DNA of 64,000 nucleotides from an uncultured Mucispirillum sp. (lineage in GTDB: Bacteria; Chrysiogenota; Deferribacteres; Deferribacterales; Mucispirillaceae): the NCBI GenBank assembly GCA_944325215.1, contig CALUZC010000004.1:51534-115533 (forward strand), in the 5' to 3' direction. The number at the start of each line of letters is the position of its first letter. The stretch's first letter is position 1. This document shows positions 26,695 through 34,209 of the stretch, piece by piece. The notes below the pieces were generated by a model, which did not search any database, was not told the origin of the DNA, and saw nothing but the letters and a program-made list of their open reading frames with translations. The position numbers and the translations under genes were made by a program.

Positions 26695-27468
26695 CTATTC
26701 TTCGCTATCAATACTCCATAGTATTGGTTTCTTTCTTTCGTAATCATAGTCATAGTTTCTTAATATTCTTGCCATGCGCGCATTAAGTAAAGCGTCTTGC
26801 TCCGAGCTGCCTTTTTTAATATAAGCTTCCACTACAGCCTGCCACATCTGCTTATAGTTCATATCCTTGCTTATTATCTTTTCTGCTGTCTTTAATCCGC
26901 AGCCAGCAAGCCCTTTGTAGTTATCTGCATTATCACCTGTTAAGGTTTGCAGCATATGGTTATAGTTTGCTTCCTGCTCTGAAACTATTATACTTTCATC
27001 CCTTTTGTTGTTGTGATACTTGCAAGGCAGGGTTTTCATATCCTTATCAAGTGATACTATTATTTTGTTTACGTTCCTTATGATTACCTTGCTCGTTGCA
27101 AGTATGCCCAAAATATCATCGCCCTCTAAATACTCCCTGCAGAAGATATTGTATTCCTGCTCCACCCACTGTCTTAAAGGCTTGTAGACTATTGGCACTT
27201 TCTTGTCTTTTCTGTTTGCCTTATATTCTGGGTTTATTTCTTTTCTAAAGTTTTTATAGTGGGACAAAGCTATGGTGTATTCTTTTGTTTCAAACTTATC
27301 AAAAAGCCCACGCATTGTGTTTATAAATATAACTTTCGCTTCACTTAACGAGGCATAGTTAACATAATTATCATCATCCCAATTTATAACCTTTTCACAG
27401 GTGGCAGCTGCCCTATAAATATAAACATCACCATCAATCAATAAGTGTGGTTTTGTTACATTTCCCAC
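26695..27468 (-). CDS. 5'-3' exonuclease (T7 gp6-like, FEN family)
   Basis: 257 aa. Motifs of the family: LLIDGD at the N-terminus, YKANRKDKK, the acidic EGDDILG, SLDKDMKTLP, and a helix-hairpin-helix LTGDNADNYKGLAGCGLKTAEKI. In T7 gp6 removes RNA primers and degrades host DNA. GTG 27468 is six bases after GGGAG. It directly follows small genes that replace the T7 DNA polymerase position. Confidence 0.92.
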   Translation of the reverse strand: MGNVTKPHLLIDGDVYIYRAAATCEKVINWDDDNYVNYASLSEAKVIFINTMRGLFDKFETKEYTIALSHYKNFRKEINPEYKANRKDKKVPIVYKPLRQWVEQEYNIFCREYLEGDDILGILATSKVIIRNVNKIIVSLDKDMKTLPCKYHNNKRDESIIVSEQEANYNHMLQTLTGDNADNYKGLAGCGLKTAEKIISKDMNYKQMWQAVVEAYIKKGSSEQDALLNARMARILRNYDYDYERKKPILWSIDSEE

Positions 27469-27518
27469 ACTAAACTCCCAATTAGTAACTCCAGTAGTTT
27501 ATCAAAAATATGTTTCAC
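27456..27518 (-). CDS. Possible 20-aa mini-ORF coupled to the exonuclease
   Basis: GTG 27518 overlaps the preceding stop as GTGA and follows AGGAGGTG. The frame encodes a short hydrophobic peptide ending at 27456, overlapping the exonuclease start by 13 bases. It may serve translational coupling rather than as a protein. Confidence 0.3.
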   Translation of the reverse strand: MKHIFDKLLELLIGSLVWEM

Positions 27519-27844
27519 GAAACACCTCCTTTAATACTATGATAAAAGTTTGAAAAGCCAACATAAGCTTTTGAACGTGGAGATAATGACATACCCTGCC
27601 ATGAACCATCATCACTTGTGGATATCCCTTTGCTTCTTGTATCCATATCTACAGGTTTATTTTTTTCATACCTAATAAGAATACAAAACATTCCGTTCAT
27701 ATCTATAACTTCTATTTCTCTTGGGTTATCATCACTTATCTTTACAAGTATCTTCCCCTGCTTGCCCTTATCAATAACAGCAGATATGCTATAGCAATGT
27801 TTTTTTATGTCTGCTAATATACTAGCTCTATCTTTATATATCAT
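27515..27844 (-). CDS. Hypothetical phage protein, 109 aa
   Basis: Mixed alpha/beta, no motif recognised. The ATG overlaps the preceding stop as ATGA, with GAGGA just upstream. Located between primase-helicase and exonuclease, where T7 encodes gp5 DNA polymerase and the small gp5.x proteins. Confidence 0.65.
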   Translation of the reverse strand: MIYKDRASILADIKKHCYSISAVIDKGKQGKILVKISDDNPREIEVIDMNGMFCILIRYEKNKPVDMDTRSKGISTSDDGSWQGMSLSPRSKAYVGFSNFYHSIKGGVS

Positions 27845-28023
27845 TCCTCATGCTTCCCAAGCTGCCACCTAAACATAACTTCGGCATTTTCCTGCTGCCA
27901 ACCAGAATATTTACTTTTAACTTCAAGCCTAGTGGGGTAAAGCCTGTAATTTATATCCCCTACTAAAAACTCCTGCCCAGCCTCCACGCCAATTGCTTTT
28001 AAGATTATATCAAATATTGTAAT
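27841..28023 (-). CDS. Hypothetical phage protein, 60 aa, probable ATT start
   Basis: An open frame follows AAAAGGAGG and begins at ATT 28023, seven bases downstream. The in-frame stop TAG lies just upstream, and no ATG, GTG or TTG occurs between it and the ATT. A GTG twelve codons later has no ribosome-binding site. The frame ends in ATGA overlap with the next gene and uses codons like its neighbours. The product (YRLYPTRLEVKSKYSGW) is unrecognised. Confidence 0.55.
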   Translation of the reverse strand: MTIFDIILKAIGVEAGQEFLVGDINYRLYPTRLEVKSKYSGWQQENAEVMFRWQLGKHEE

Positions 28024-28041
28024 CTTATTGCCTCCTTTTGC

Positions 28042-29733
28042 CTAAAACGGCACGTCTTCTTTTTCTTTATTATTGTCCACATTGAAGTCTGGTATATCGT
28101 TTGGGTTTTCCCCATTGTATGCAAGCAGCCTGCCTGTCTGCCTTGAATATATTAAATGGTCGCTTTCCCCACAGACACCTGTTGGTCTGTTTTTTAATAT
28201 TCTCATACGTGATACGTTCTTATTCATCCCGTCAGCCTGCTGGTCACGCTCTAGTGCCACCACCACATCAGAAAGCTGCTCTAAAGCACCACTGCCTCTT
28301 AAATCTGTCAATGATACCTGCCTGCCCTCATTCCAACTTTTTCCCTTGTCCGATGGTCTTTTTAAATGCACCACAGCTAAAATTGTTACGCCAGTTTCTT
28401 CACACAAGCTTCTTAAGTTTGTCATAAACATATCTATGGTTTTTCTTTCATCAGTGCCCTGCTCTTTTTCATCAAGACCAGAAATAACTATGCTTATATG
28501 GTCAAGCACTAAAACTTTGCAGCCAAGTGATTTAACCATACTCCTTATTTTTGGCATAAGCACTTCTGTAGCTTGAGAGCCAAAGTGGTCATAAACATAA
28601 AAGCCATCTTTAATAGCTGTGTTGTAAGCCTGCTCATATTCTTCATCTGTAAAGGATATTTCTGCACTCAACATATTTTTATTCATAGCTATACTTAAAT
28701 GCCTTTGTGCTGTTGTCCTTGCATTTTCTTCTAGGCAGATTAACCCAATAGGCAGCTTATGCTGGACATGCATATGGTATGCTATCTCATGCACAACCGT
28801 GCTTTTGCCAATTCCACTTCCTGCTGTAAAAAGCCAAAGCTCGCCCTGCCTAAGCCCCTCTGTTTTATTTTCTAAATCTGGATAACATAAAGATAACCCT
28901 CTTTTTCTTGGCTTCCTGCATTCATCATGCAACCTCTCCCCTGTTAGTATATAGTCTGGAGAGTGTGGCTTTGCTTCCCATATTGCCCTTAAAATCTCTT
29001 GGGTCTTGCCTTTTACTAAGCATTCATTTATGTCCTTTTCTGGAAAGTGTGCTATTCTCACTTTGTGCGGGCTTACAATTTCTGCACATTCGTAAGCTGC
29101 CTTTCTACCTGCCTCATCCATATCAAATGCGAATATTACTGTTTCGTAACTTTCTATCCATTCAAGATGTTTTGCAACATCGTTCTTTGCGCCACCTGCT
29201 CCATTTTTAACAGACACTATGGCACACTGATACTTCTTATCCCAAGCTTCATAAAGAGAAAGGGCGTCTATTTCTCCCTCACATATAACAAGGCGCTTCC
29301 CTCCGCCCCCATAAAGATGAGCTCCAAACATTAATGCCTGTTTATTGTCCCCTTTAATAAGAAAAGACTTATCAGCAAAGCGCAACTTTTGAGCACACAC
29401 CTGCCCTTTATCGTTTCTGTATTCTGCTACCTGGCAGGCTTTGCCGTTATACTGGGATATCCCATATCCATACTGTTTACAAGTAAGCGCACTAATTTTT
29501 CTTGTTTTTATTTCCTTATACTCAAGAGAGCTTATAAGCTCGCCTTTTTTACTATCCTTAACTTCTGATATTTTAACCTCCTTATGTTTATGTTCATTTT
29601 CTACCTGCTCGTCATACCCACAGGCAAAGCAGTGGGCAGAGCCATTATCATACATTATAAGGTTGTTGCCTTTTCTATCCCTGCCCTCACTTCTACATTT
29701 TGGGCAAGGCATAACTCCTATACTTTTGCCCAT
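28042..29733 (-). CDS. Primase-helicase (T7 gp4-like)
   Basis: 563 aa, against 566 in T7. Zinc-binding primase domain at the N-terminus (CPKC...CFAC), TOPRIM core (VICEGEIDALSLYEA, FAFDMDEAGRKAA), then a RecA-like helicase with Walker A TAGSGIGKST (about residue 305), VLVLDHISIV as Walker B and a C-terminal DLRGSGALEQLSDVVVALERD arginine region. It unwinds DNA and makes primers. ATG 29733 follows the zinc-ribbon gene by one base; GAGGTGGG precedes it. Confidence 0.96.
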   Translation of the reverse strand: MGKSIGVMPCPKCRSEGRDRKGNNLIMYDNGSAHCFACGYDEQVENEHKHKEVKISEVKDSKKGELISSLEYKEIKTRKISALTCKQYGYGISQYNGKACQVAEYRNDKGQVCAQKLRFADKSFLIKGDNKQALMFGAHLYGGGGKRLVICEGEIDALSLYEAWDKKYQCAIVSVKNGAGGAKNDVAKHLEWIESYETVIFAFDMDEAGRKAAYECAEIVSPHKVRIAHFPEKDINECLVKGKTQEILRAIWEAKPHSPDYILTGERLHDECRKPRKRGLSLCYPDLENKTEGLRQGELWLFTAGSGIGKSTVVHEIAYHMHVQHKLPIGLICLEENARTTAQRHLSIAMNKNMLSAEISFTDEEYEQAYNTAIKDGFYVYDHFGSQATEVLMPKIRSMVKSLGCKVLVLDHISIVISGLDEKEQGTDERKTIDMFMTNLRSLCEETGVTILAVVHLKRPSDKGKSWNEGRQVSLTDLRGSGALEQLSDVVVALERDQQADGMNKNVSRMRILKNRPTGVCGESDHLIYSRQTGRLLAYNGENPNDIPDFNVDNNKEKEDVPF

Positions 29734-29734
29734 G

Positions 29735-29953
29735 CTACTCCCACCTCTCATATTCTTCCAAGTTTATTATCTTTCCACAACGTGAGCATGTTATATCGCC
29801 AAGTGGCGCAACAAATAAATCTTGGTAAACAAGCTTTATAGTTTTTCTTTCACTATCTTTAACAGGCACAAACTTCATTATGATTTTATTTTTATCTACT
29901 GCTGCAGAAAATACAGCGTTATTACATTGTGGGCAGCGAACAGCTTCTCTCAT
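29735..29953 (-). CDS. Small zinc-ribbon protein
   Basis: 72 aa from ATG 29953, which follows GGAG by five bases; the frame extends to 30016 without a good site. Two CxxC knuckles, CPQCN near residue 7 and CSRCG near residue 58, predict one zinc site. The arrangement recalls small phage zinc fingers such as Mu Com, but no function is supported. It sits between the amidase and primase genes. Confidence 0.6.
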   Translation of the reverse strand: MREAVRCPQCNNAVFSAAVDKNKIIMKFVPVKDSERKTIKLVYQDLFVAPLGDITCSRCGKIINLEEYERWE

Positions 29954-29991
29954 AACTTCTCCAAAAGAAAGAGGGGTTGTGCACCCCTCTA

Positions 29992-30420
29992 TTAGTTGAT
30001 ATTGTTTTTTGCCCATTCTTTAACATCAAAGTTTGGACATGTTTTTTTAGGCTCATAATCACAATGCCCTACAATGCGCGCATTTGGATATTTTGCTTTT
30101 AATTCAAGCACAATACTTTTTAAAGTTTCCCACTGCTTGCCTGTGTAGTCATTCACTGCCTTTTCTTTTGTGCCATCTTGAATGCCACCTACAAGACATA
30201 TTCCGATACTATCTTTATTGTGCCCTTTGCAGTGTGCCCCTGCTTCTTCCAAACTTCTACCATTTTCAAGGCGTCCATCTCGCCTTATCACATAATGGTA
30301 GCCTATACCATTCCAACCGCGCTCCCTGTGCCAACGGTCTATTTCCTGCCTGCCTATATCCATTTTAGACGGTGTCGCAGAACAATGAATAATAATGTCA
30401 TTAATACCTCTTATTTTCAC
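29992..30420 (-). CDS. N-acetylmuramoyl-L-alanine amidase (T7 lysozyme gp3.5-like)
   Basis: 142 aa, against 151 in T7. Zinc ligands His12, His119 and Cys128 correspond to T7 His17, His122 and Cys130; Tyr41 and Lys126 match the catalytic Tyr46 and Lys128. KGHNKDSIGICLVGGI is nearly the T7 sequence. It degrades peptidoglycan at lysis, and in T7 also binds and inhibits the phage RNA polymerase; both may hold here since such a polymerase is present. No signal peptide, so it needs the holin. Confidence 0.96.
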   Translation of the reverse strand: MKIRGINDIIIHCSATPSKMDIGRQEIDRWHRERGWNGIGYHYVIRRDGRLENGRSLEEAGAHCKGHNKDSIGICLVGGIQDGTKEKAVNDYTGKQWETLKSIVLELKAKYPNARIVGHCDYEPKKTCPNFDVKEWAKNNIN

Positions 30421-30424
30421 TCCT

Positions 30425-30610
30425 CATAAAAAATGGGCAAAGCCCAGTTTTTTATTCCTCGTTTATTTTTATTTTTCATTCTGTCCTAGAATGAAAAAAC
30501 CACGCTTTAGTCGCAGTGAATGCTTCTGTCGCTTACTAAAGCAAGCCTGTCCATAGGCTTGTCCCATTCACTCCTACTAACTATGTAAAGGGGACAGTAT
30601 CTCCTTTACA
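30425..30610 (-). repeat. Hairpin leader element C before the amidase
   Basis: On the minus strand: TGTAAAGG/CCTTTACA just after the endonuclease; CAAGCCT-ATGGAC-AGGCTTG; GCTTTAGT/ACTAAAGC around a 23-base segment; TTTCATTCT-AGGAC-AGAATGAAA; ACTGGGCTTTGCCCAT before TTTTTT and GAGGAG. Order and loops match element A, while stem bases differ with pairing kept. Confidence 0.7.
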
Positions 30611-30613
30611 CTT

Positions 30614-31084
30614 TTATTTTCCATATTGCATTAGGGCTTGTTGCGTTTCCTTATAAATATGCTCGTCCACTATCGCAAGAAAAGCCTGCCTGCTTTCTTC
30701 TGTTGGTGTTTCCTTTAACCATTCAGCAGGTATTGACGAGTTTGCATACTTAAACCCATGCTTTTGCGCCCACGCCCCATAAGTTATCTTTGAACCTTTA
30801 TGTATTTTTGTGTTAGCATTTTGAAAGACTAATCTAATATCTAAATCTGGATATGCTTTTTTGATAGCCGCCATTTTGCTCCTATCTTCCAAATCAAAAA
30901 GCCCTTTGGCTTCCACTACAATACATGGCTCATAAAGAATAAAATCTGGAACATATTTATGGGTTTTTGTATATTCAAGCTTTATGCTCTCATACCCAAA
31001 ATTACTTCCTGCAAGCTCATTCATAAGTCTTGTTTCAAATGCACTTTTGCCAGAGCCACCATTTTTCTGTGCAGCCACTCTCAT
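30614..31084 (-). CDS. Endonuclease I, Holliday-junction resolvase (T7 gp3-like)
   Basis: 156 aa, against 149 in T7. The PD-(D/E)xK core is VPDFILYEPCIVVEAKG, with an upstream Glu in FETRL; LDIRLVFQNANTKIHKGS and SSIPAEWLKE follow T7 gp3 closely. It resolves branched DNA and breaks down host DNA. ATG 31084 lies 16 bases after the SSB stop; the frame extends to 31183, overlapping the SSB gene, and that longer form lacks T7 counterparts. Confidence 0.93.
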   Translation of the reverse strand: MRVAAQKNGGSGKSAFETRLMNELAGSNFGYESIKLEYTKTHKYVPDFILYEPCIVVEAKGLFDLEDRSKMAAIKKAYPDLDIRLVFQNANTKIHKGSKITYGAWAQKHGFKYANSSIPAEWLKETPTEESRQAFLAIVDEHIYKETQQALMQYGK

Positions 31085-31100
31085 TTCTGTTTTTGTCTTT

Positions 31101-31778
31101 TTAAAAATCGCCCTCTCCCTTTGCGCTTTTATCCACAGCAGGGCTTGCTGCACTTGCAAAATCTTCATCATCTGCTTCATCATAAGCTGTAAAGCCGTAG
31201 CTTTCTGCGTCCCTAGTATATTCCACTGCTTTAATTATTTGAATTGCCTGCAAGTCTATACTTAATCCTGCCTTTGCTCCTGCTGGCATAAAATATGGCT
31301 TCACTTTAAAAGCTGCTTTCATGGTAGAGCCACCGCTAGCCTTTTTAATATCTTCCAGAAGCATTGGCTTATTTGCCTTATCAAACACTGGCACCTTAAA
31401 TTCAAGCACTCTACCGTCATCTAATTCTAGTTTTGCAAGCTTATCAAAATGGATGAATATCCTGCCTGTTGAAGTGCCATCATCAAGCACTTCTTCTTTG
31501 TAGAATTGCTGCGGACTAAATGGGTTATTAGCCTTGCTTTGTGCATTCATTTTCTCATACTTTTCTTTTGCCCATTTAATAGCTTCCTCATAAGCCTCTT
31601 GCAGCATAGCTAAAAGTTTTGCTCCTGCTTCACTATCAAAATAAAGGCGCACTTCATACTTGCCAGACTTTACAAATTTAGTATTAGGCTCTGCCAAGTG
31701 TGGAAACTTTGCAATACCCTCTGGTGTTAAATACTGTTTTTTTAAACATTCTTTTAATTCTTCTTTTTCTTTTGCCAT
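31101..31778 (-). CDS. Single-stranded DNA-binding protein (T7 gp2.5-like)
   Basis: 225 aa, against 232 in T7. Central OB-fold-like region, then an acidic C-terminal tail (about 195-225) ending in GDF; T7 gp2.5 also ends in an acidic tail with terminal Phe, used to bind the replisome. It precedes the endonuclease as in T7. ATG follows AGGAGA. Confidence 0.9.
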   Translation of the reverse strand: MAKEKEELKECLKKQYLTPEGIAKFPHLAEPNTKFVKSGKYEVRLYFDSEAGAKLLAMLQEAYEEAIKWAKEKYEKMNAQSKANNPFSPQQFYKEEVLDDGTSTGRIFIHFDKLAKLELDDGRVLEFKVPVFDKANKPMLLEDIKKASGGSTMKAAFKVKPYFMPAGAKAGLSIDLQAIQIIKAVEYTRDAESYGFTAYDEADDEDFASAASPAVDKSAKGEGDF

Positions 31779-32048
31779 TTAATTCTCTCCTATAATATGC
31801 CTTTTTACATAATGCTCTAATGCTTTAAACTCTATTCTCTTTTTTCTATCTGCTTCAAAAGCAATGTTATTCACCACTTCCATAAGCCTAGAATGGCTAA
31901 TGCCCGCTTGCCTGCTTATCTCCCAAAAGGCACAGGCTATCCCTAATATCTGCTCATGTTTTTCAAAATCGTGGATATTATCTATTACCTTAAAAGCACA
32001 CTTGCTAACCCTTTTGCCATCAGCATTACTTATCGTATCGTAGTTCAT
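31779..32048 (-). CDS. Hypothetical phage protein, 89 aa
   Basis: ATG 32048 follows GGGGA and overlaps the preceding gene by 23 bases; an upstream start at 32096 is less supported. The C-terminal half is helical, with SRQAGISHSRLMEVV that resembles a helix-turn-helix only loosely. Ends directly before the SSB gene. Confidence 0.6.
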   Translation of the reverse strand: MNYDTISNADGKRVSKCAFKVIDNIHDFEKHEQILGIACAFWEISRQAGISHSRLMEVVNNIAFEADRKKRIEFKALEHYVKRHIIGEN

Positions 32049-32304
32049 AGTCTTCCCCACAGGCTTTATCAACCCAACTGTGTAGTATCTCTTCAAGCCA
32101 GTATTTAAAATCTTCTTCTTTCAGCTCTTCGTTGATAAATTTTTCTATTTCTCCTTTAGCACGTTCTGCATGTTCTTTAACAAAACCCAACATCCCAAGT
32201 GTTGCTATTCTTAAACCACGATAACTTATGTCCTCAGCTTCAACTTCTACATCGTTACCGTTCACAATAATTTTAACTTTCATTGTTTTGTTTTCCTTTT
32301 CCAT
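32026..32304 (-). CDS. Hypothetical phage protein, 92 aa
   Basis: Charged, acidic alpha/beta protein. AGGAGAAAG precedes the ATG. No domain recognised. Early replication region, next to the SSB gene. Confidence 0.65.
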   Translation of the reverse strand: MEKENKTMKVKIIVNGNDVEVEAEDISYRGLRIATLGMLGFVKEHAERAKGEIEKFINEELKEEDFKYWLEEILHSWVDKACGEDYELRYDK

Positions 32305-32449
32305 TTTCTTTCTCCTTATCTTCCTTATATTTTTTTCTTATTCTTTTTCCATTACCAATAATACCTATCTCTCCACTACCCAGCTTTTTATCCTCATACT
32401 CAAGAACTTTCCTGTCCACATAACTGTCATCAAATAAATCCTCTAACAT
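32273..32449 (-). CDS. Small charged phage protein, 58 aa
   Basis: ATG 32449 lies five bases after AGGAG, eight bases past the methyltransferase stop. The product is acidic at its N-terminus (LEDLFDDSYVD) and very basic at its C-terminus. Overlaps the next gene by 32 bases in another frame. Function unknown. Confidence 0.55.
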   Translation of the reverse strand: MLEDLFDDSYVDRKVLEYEDKKLGSGEIGIIGNGKRIRKKYKEDKEKENGKGKQNNES

Positions 32450-32457
32450 ACAAACTC

Positions 32458-33465
32458 CTAAATGTTTTTAAAAAATGCTTCAGCCACAGCGTCCACGCAC
32501 CAACCATTACCAACCATTTTTTTACGTTGAGTTAAGCAGATTTCTTGAATGCCGTTAGAAAACATTCCAAACTTTGTGTAATCATCGGGTAGCGTTTGCA
32601 ACCTTTCAGTTTCCTTAATAGACAACACACTAATCATATTTCTGTTTGGAAAATAATAAATACCCTCACTACCTTTTGTCGATAATGCAGGGGACTTGCC
32701 GTTCAAATCATAAATCCTGTTACCTTGTGATTTTAAAATTTTCGAACCATTAGTATTAAATATTTCTCCTATCCTTACTGGTCCTGAATAATCAACATCA
32801 CTGTTTATTTTTCTAACAACCCATTTTTTATGATGTATATATAAATCAGAATTTATAGCACCACGATAATCAATATCTGTGTTATTCAGTGTTGACTGTA
32901 AATGTGATGGTAAATCTCCTACGGTTTCCAAAATGTCGTTTACACTGATATGTTTTTGTATTAATTCTGTATATGGCAGGTTTGTCCAAAACAGCCTTTT
33001 TCTTTGCTGGGCAGAAACAAGTGCGGCATTAATTCCTATTGGTTCTACACCCATAATATCAGAAATTATTTTTCTGTTTTCACTGCTCATACTTGCCACA
33101 TTTTCCAGTAAAAAATATTTTGGCTTGTAATGTTTTATCATCTCAACAAATATCCAGAATAAACCAGAACGAGCTCCATCTAAACCTGCCCTTTTTCCTG
33201 CAATACTTAAGTCTTGACAAGGCGAGCCACCCATAATCAAATCTACATCTCTGCCTATTGTTTCTGTATGCTCTTTCCATTTGGTAATATCTCCAAGAAA
33301 TACAGTATCTGGGTTGTGGTACCTGTTTACGCTTTCCGCATACTTATCAACCTCATAAGCATACATACTATCAACTGCAATGTTTTGCTTTTTTAAACCA
33401 AGCTCTCCACAGCCAATACCTGCAAAACAGCTTATAACTTTTCCTAATCTTTTTTCTTTTCCTAT
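32458..33465 (-). CDS. C5-cytosine DNA methyltransferase (Dcm-like), apparent ATA start
   Basis: About 335 aa. Motif I FAGIGCGELG, motif IV GGSPCQDLSIAGKR with the catalytic Cys, motif VI ENVASM, motif VIII QQRKRLFW and motif X near the C-terminus (GNGWCVDAVAEAF). It modifies cytosines in phage or host DNA. No ATG, GTG or TTG stands at proper spacing: AGGAGG abuts TTG 33471 and lies six bases before ATA 33465. Further upstream the frame runs through a terminator hairpin, so that longer frame is not coding. No partner endonuclease is nearby. Confidence 0.88.
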   Translation of the reverse strand: MGKEKRLGKVISCFAGIGCGELGLKKQNIAVDSMYAYEVDKYAESVNRYHNPDTVFLGDITKWKEHTETIGRDVDLIMGGSPCQDLSIAGKRAGLDGARSGLFWIFVEMIKHYKPKYFLLENVASMSSENRKIISDIMGVEPIGINAALVSAQQRKRLFWTNLPYTELIQKHISVNDILETVGDLPSHLQSTLNNTDIDYRGAINSDLYIHHKKWVVRKINSDVDYSGPVRIGEIFNTNGSKILKSQGNRIYDLNGKSPALSTKGSEGIYYFPNRNMISVLSIKETERLQTLPDDYTKFGMFSNGIQEICLTQRKKMVGNGWCVDAVAEAFFKNI

Positions 33466-33501
33466 GTCCAACCTCCTTGTAACCACACAAAAAAAAGAAA
33501 T

Positions 33502-33532
33502 AAAAAAAGCCCACAAGGAAAACCTTGCAGGC
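33502..33532 (-). terminator. Intrinsic terminator before the methyltransferase
   Basis: On the minus strand CAAGG pairs with CCTTG around TTTT, extended by GCC/GGC after two mismatched pairs, and TTTTTTTA follows. A T-run also follows on the plus strand, so it may work both ways. It would end RNA polymerase gene transcription and leave the methyltransferase to another promoter. Confidence 0.75.
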
Positions 33533-33539
33533 AAGTTTT

Positions 33540-34209
33540 TTTAACACAGGAAGAAAAAATAAATATTTTTTTTGGCTTATATATATTATTAATATTTAAT
33601 ATATTATATATATAATTAATTTTTTTTTCTTCTTTTCTTTTTTTTGTTACTTTTTTTCTTTTCTTCTTTTTTTTTGTTTACTTATTTCCTTTTGTTTCTT
33701 TTGTTTTTTCCTTTGCTTTTGTTTTTGTATTTTAACTTATCAGCCAAAAAGCTTTTAAGCTTGCAGGAGCTTTACGCCTGCCTAGTGAGCTAAGCTTTTT
33801 AACAAGCCCTTACATGCACCAGCATATAAGTCTTGCTATTTTTATTAACCATTTTTGATAAGCGCCATACAAAAACAAATCAATAAAAATAAGCCGATAA
33901 AAGAAACGACAAAATGCAGTTTAATTGCAGTTTTCGGTTGCAGATTTTTTGGGGGTTTGTTTCTCTATAGGTGCGGTTAATTATAAACCATTGATAAATA
34001 AGAAGAATTTTAAGAGCATTTTTTAAAATTTAAATTTTAAATATAAACTATTGGTAATAAATATGTTTTTGCTTTATGACTTTTCTTTTTGTTCAGTTAA
34101 ATGTATGTGTATTTTTTAATAAAAAAAAATAGGAGCAGGCAAAAAGCCATACTCCCATTTAATATATACCCTATTTTTTATGAAAAATTACCATATTTAA
34201 TTATGAATT
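33540..34209. other. AT-rich non-coding gap, candidate phage replication origin
   Basis: 670 bases with no gene. It includes a pure A/T stretch (33580-33620), a polypyrimidine tract of about 110 bases (33622-33735), a large hairpin (about 33755-33800, AAAAAGCTT with AAGCTTTTT and GCAGG with CCTGC), three GCAG(A/T)TTT-type repeats at 33917, 33928 and 33941, and two TATAAAC(T/C)ATTG repeats near 33983 and 34042. T7 has its primary origin just after its RNA polymerase gene, the same place. Confidence 0.45.

Noticed and set aside
33466..33534. N-terminal extension of the methyltransferase to TTG 33534
   Set aside because: The DNA is an intrinsic terminator hairpin, and motif I starts soon after the proposed ATA start.
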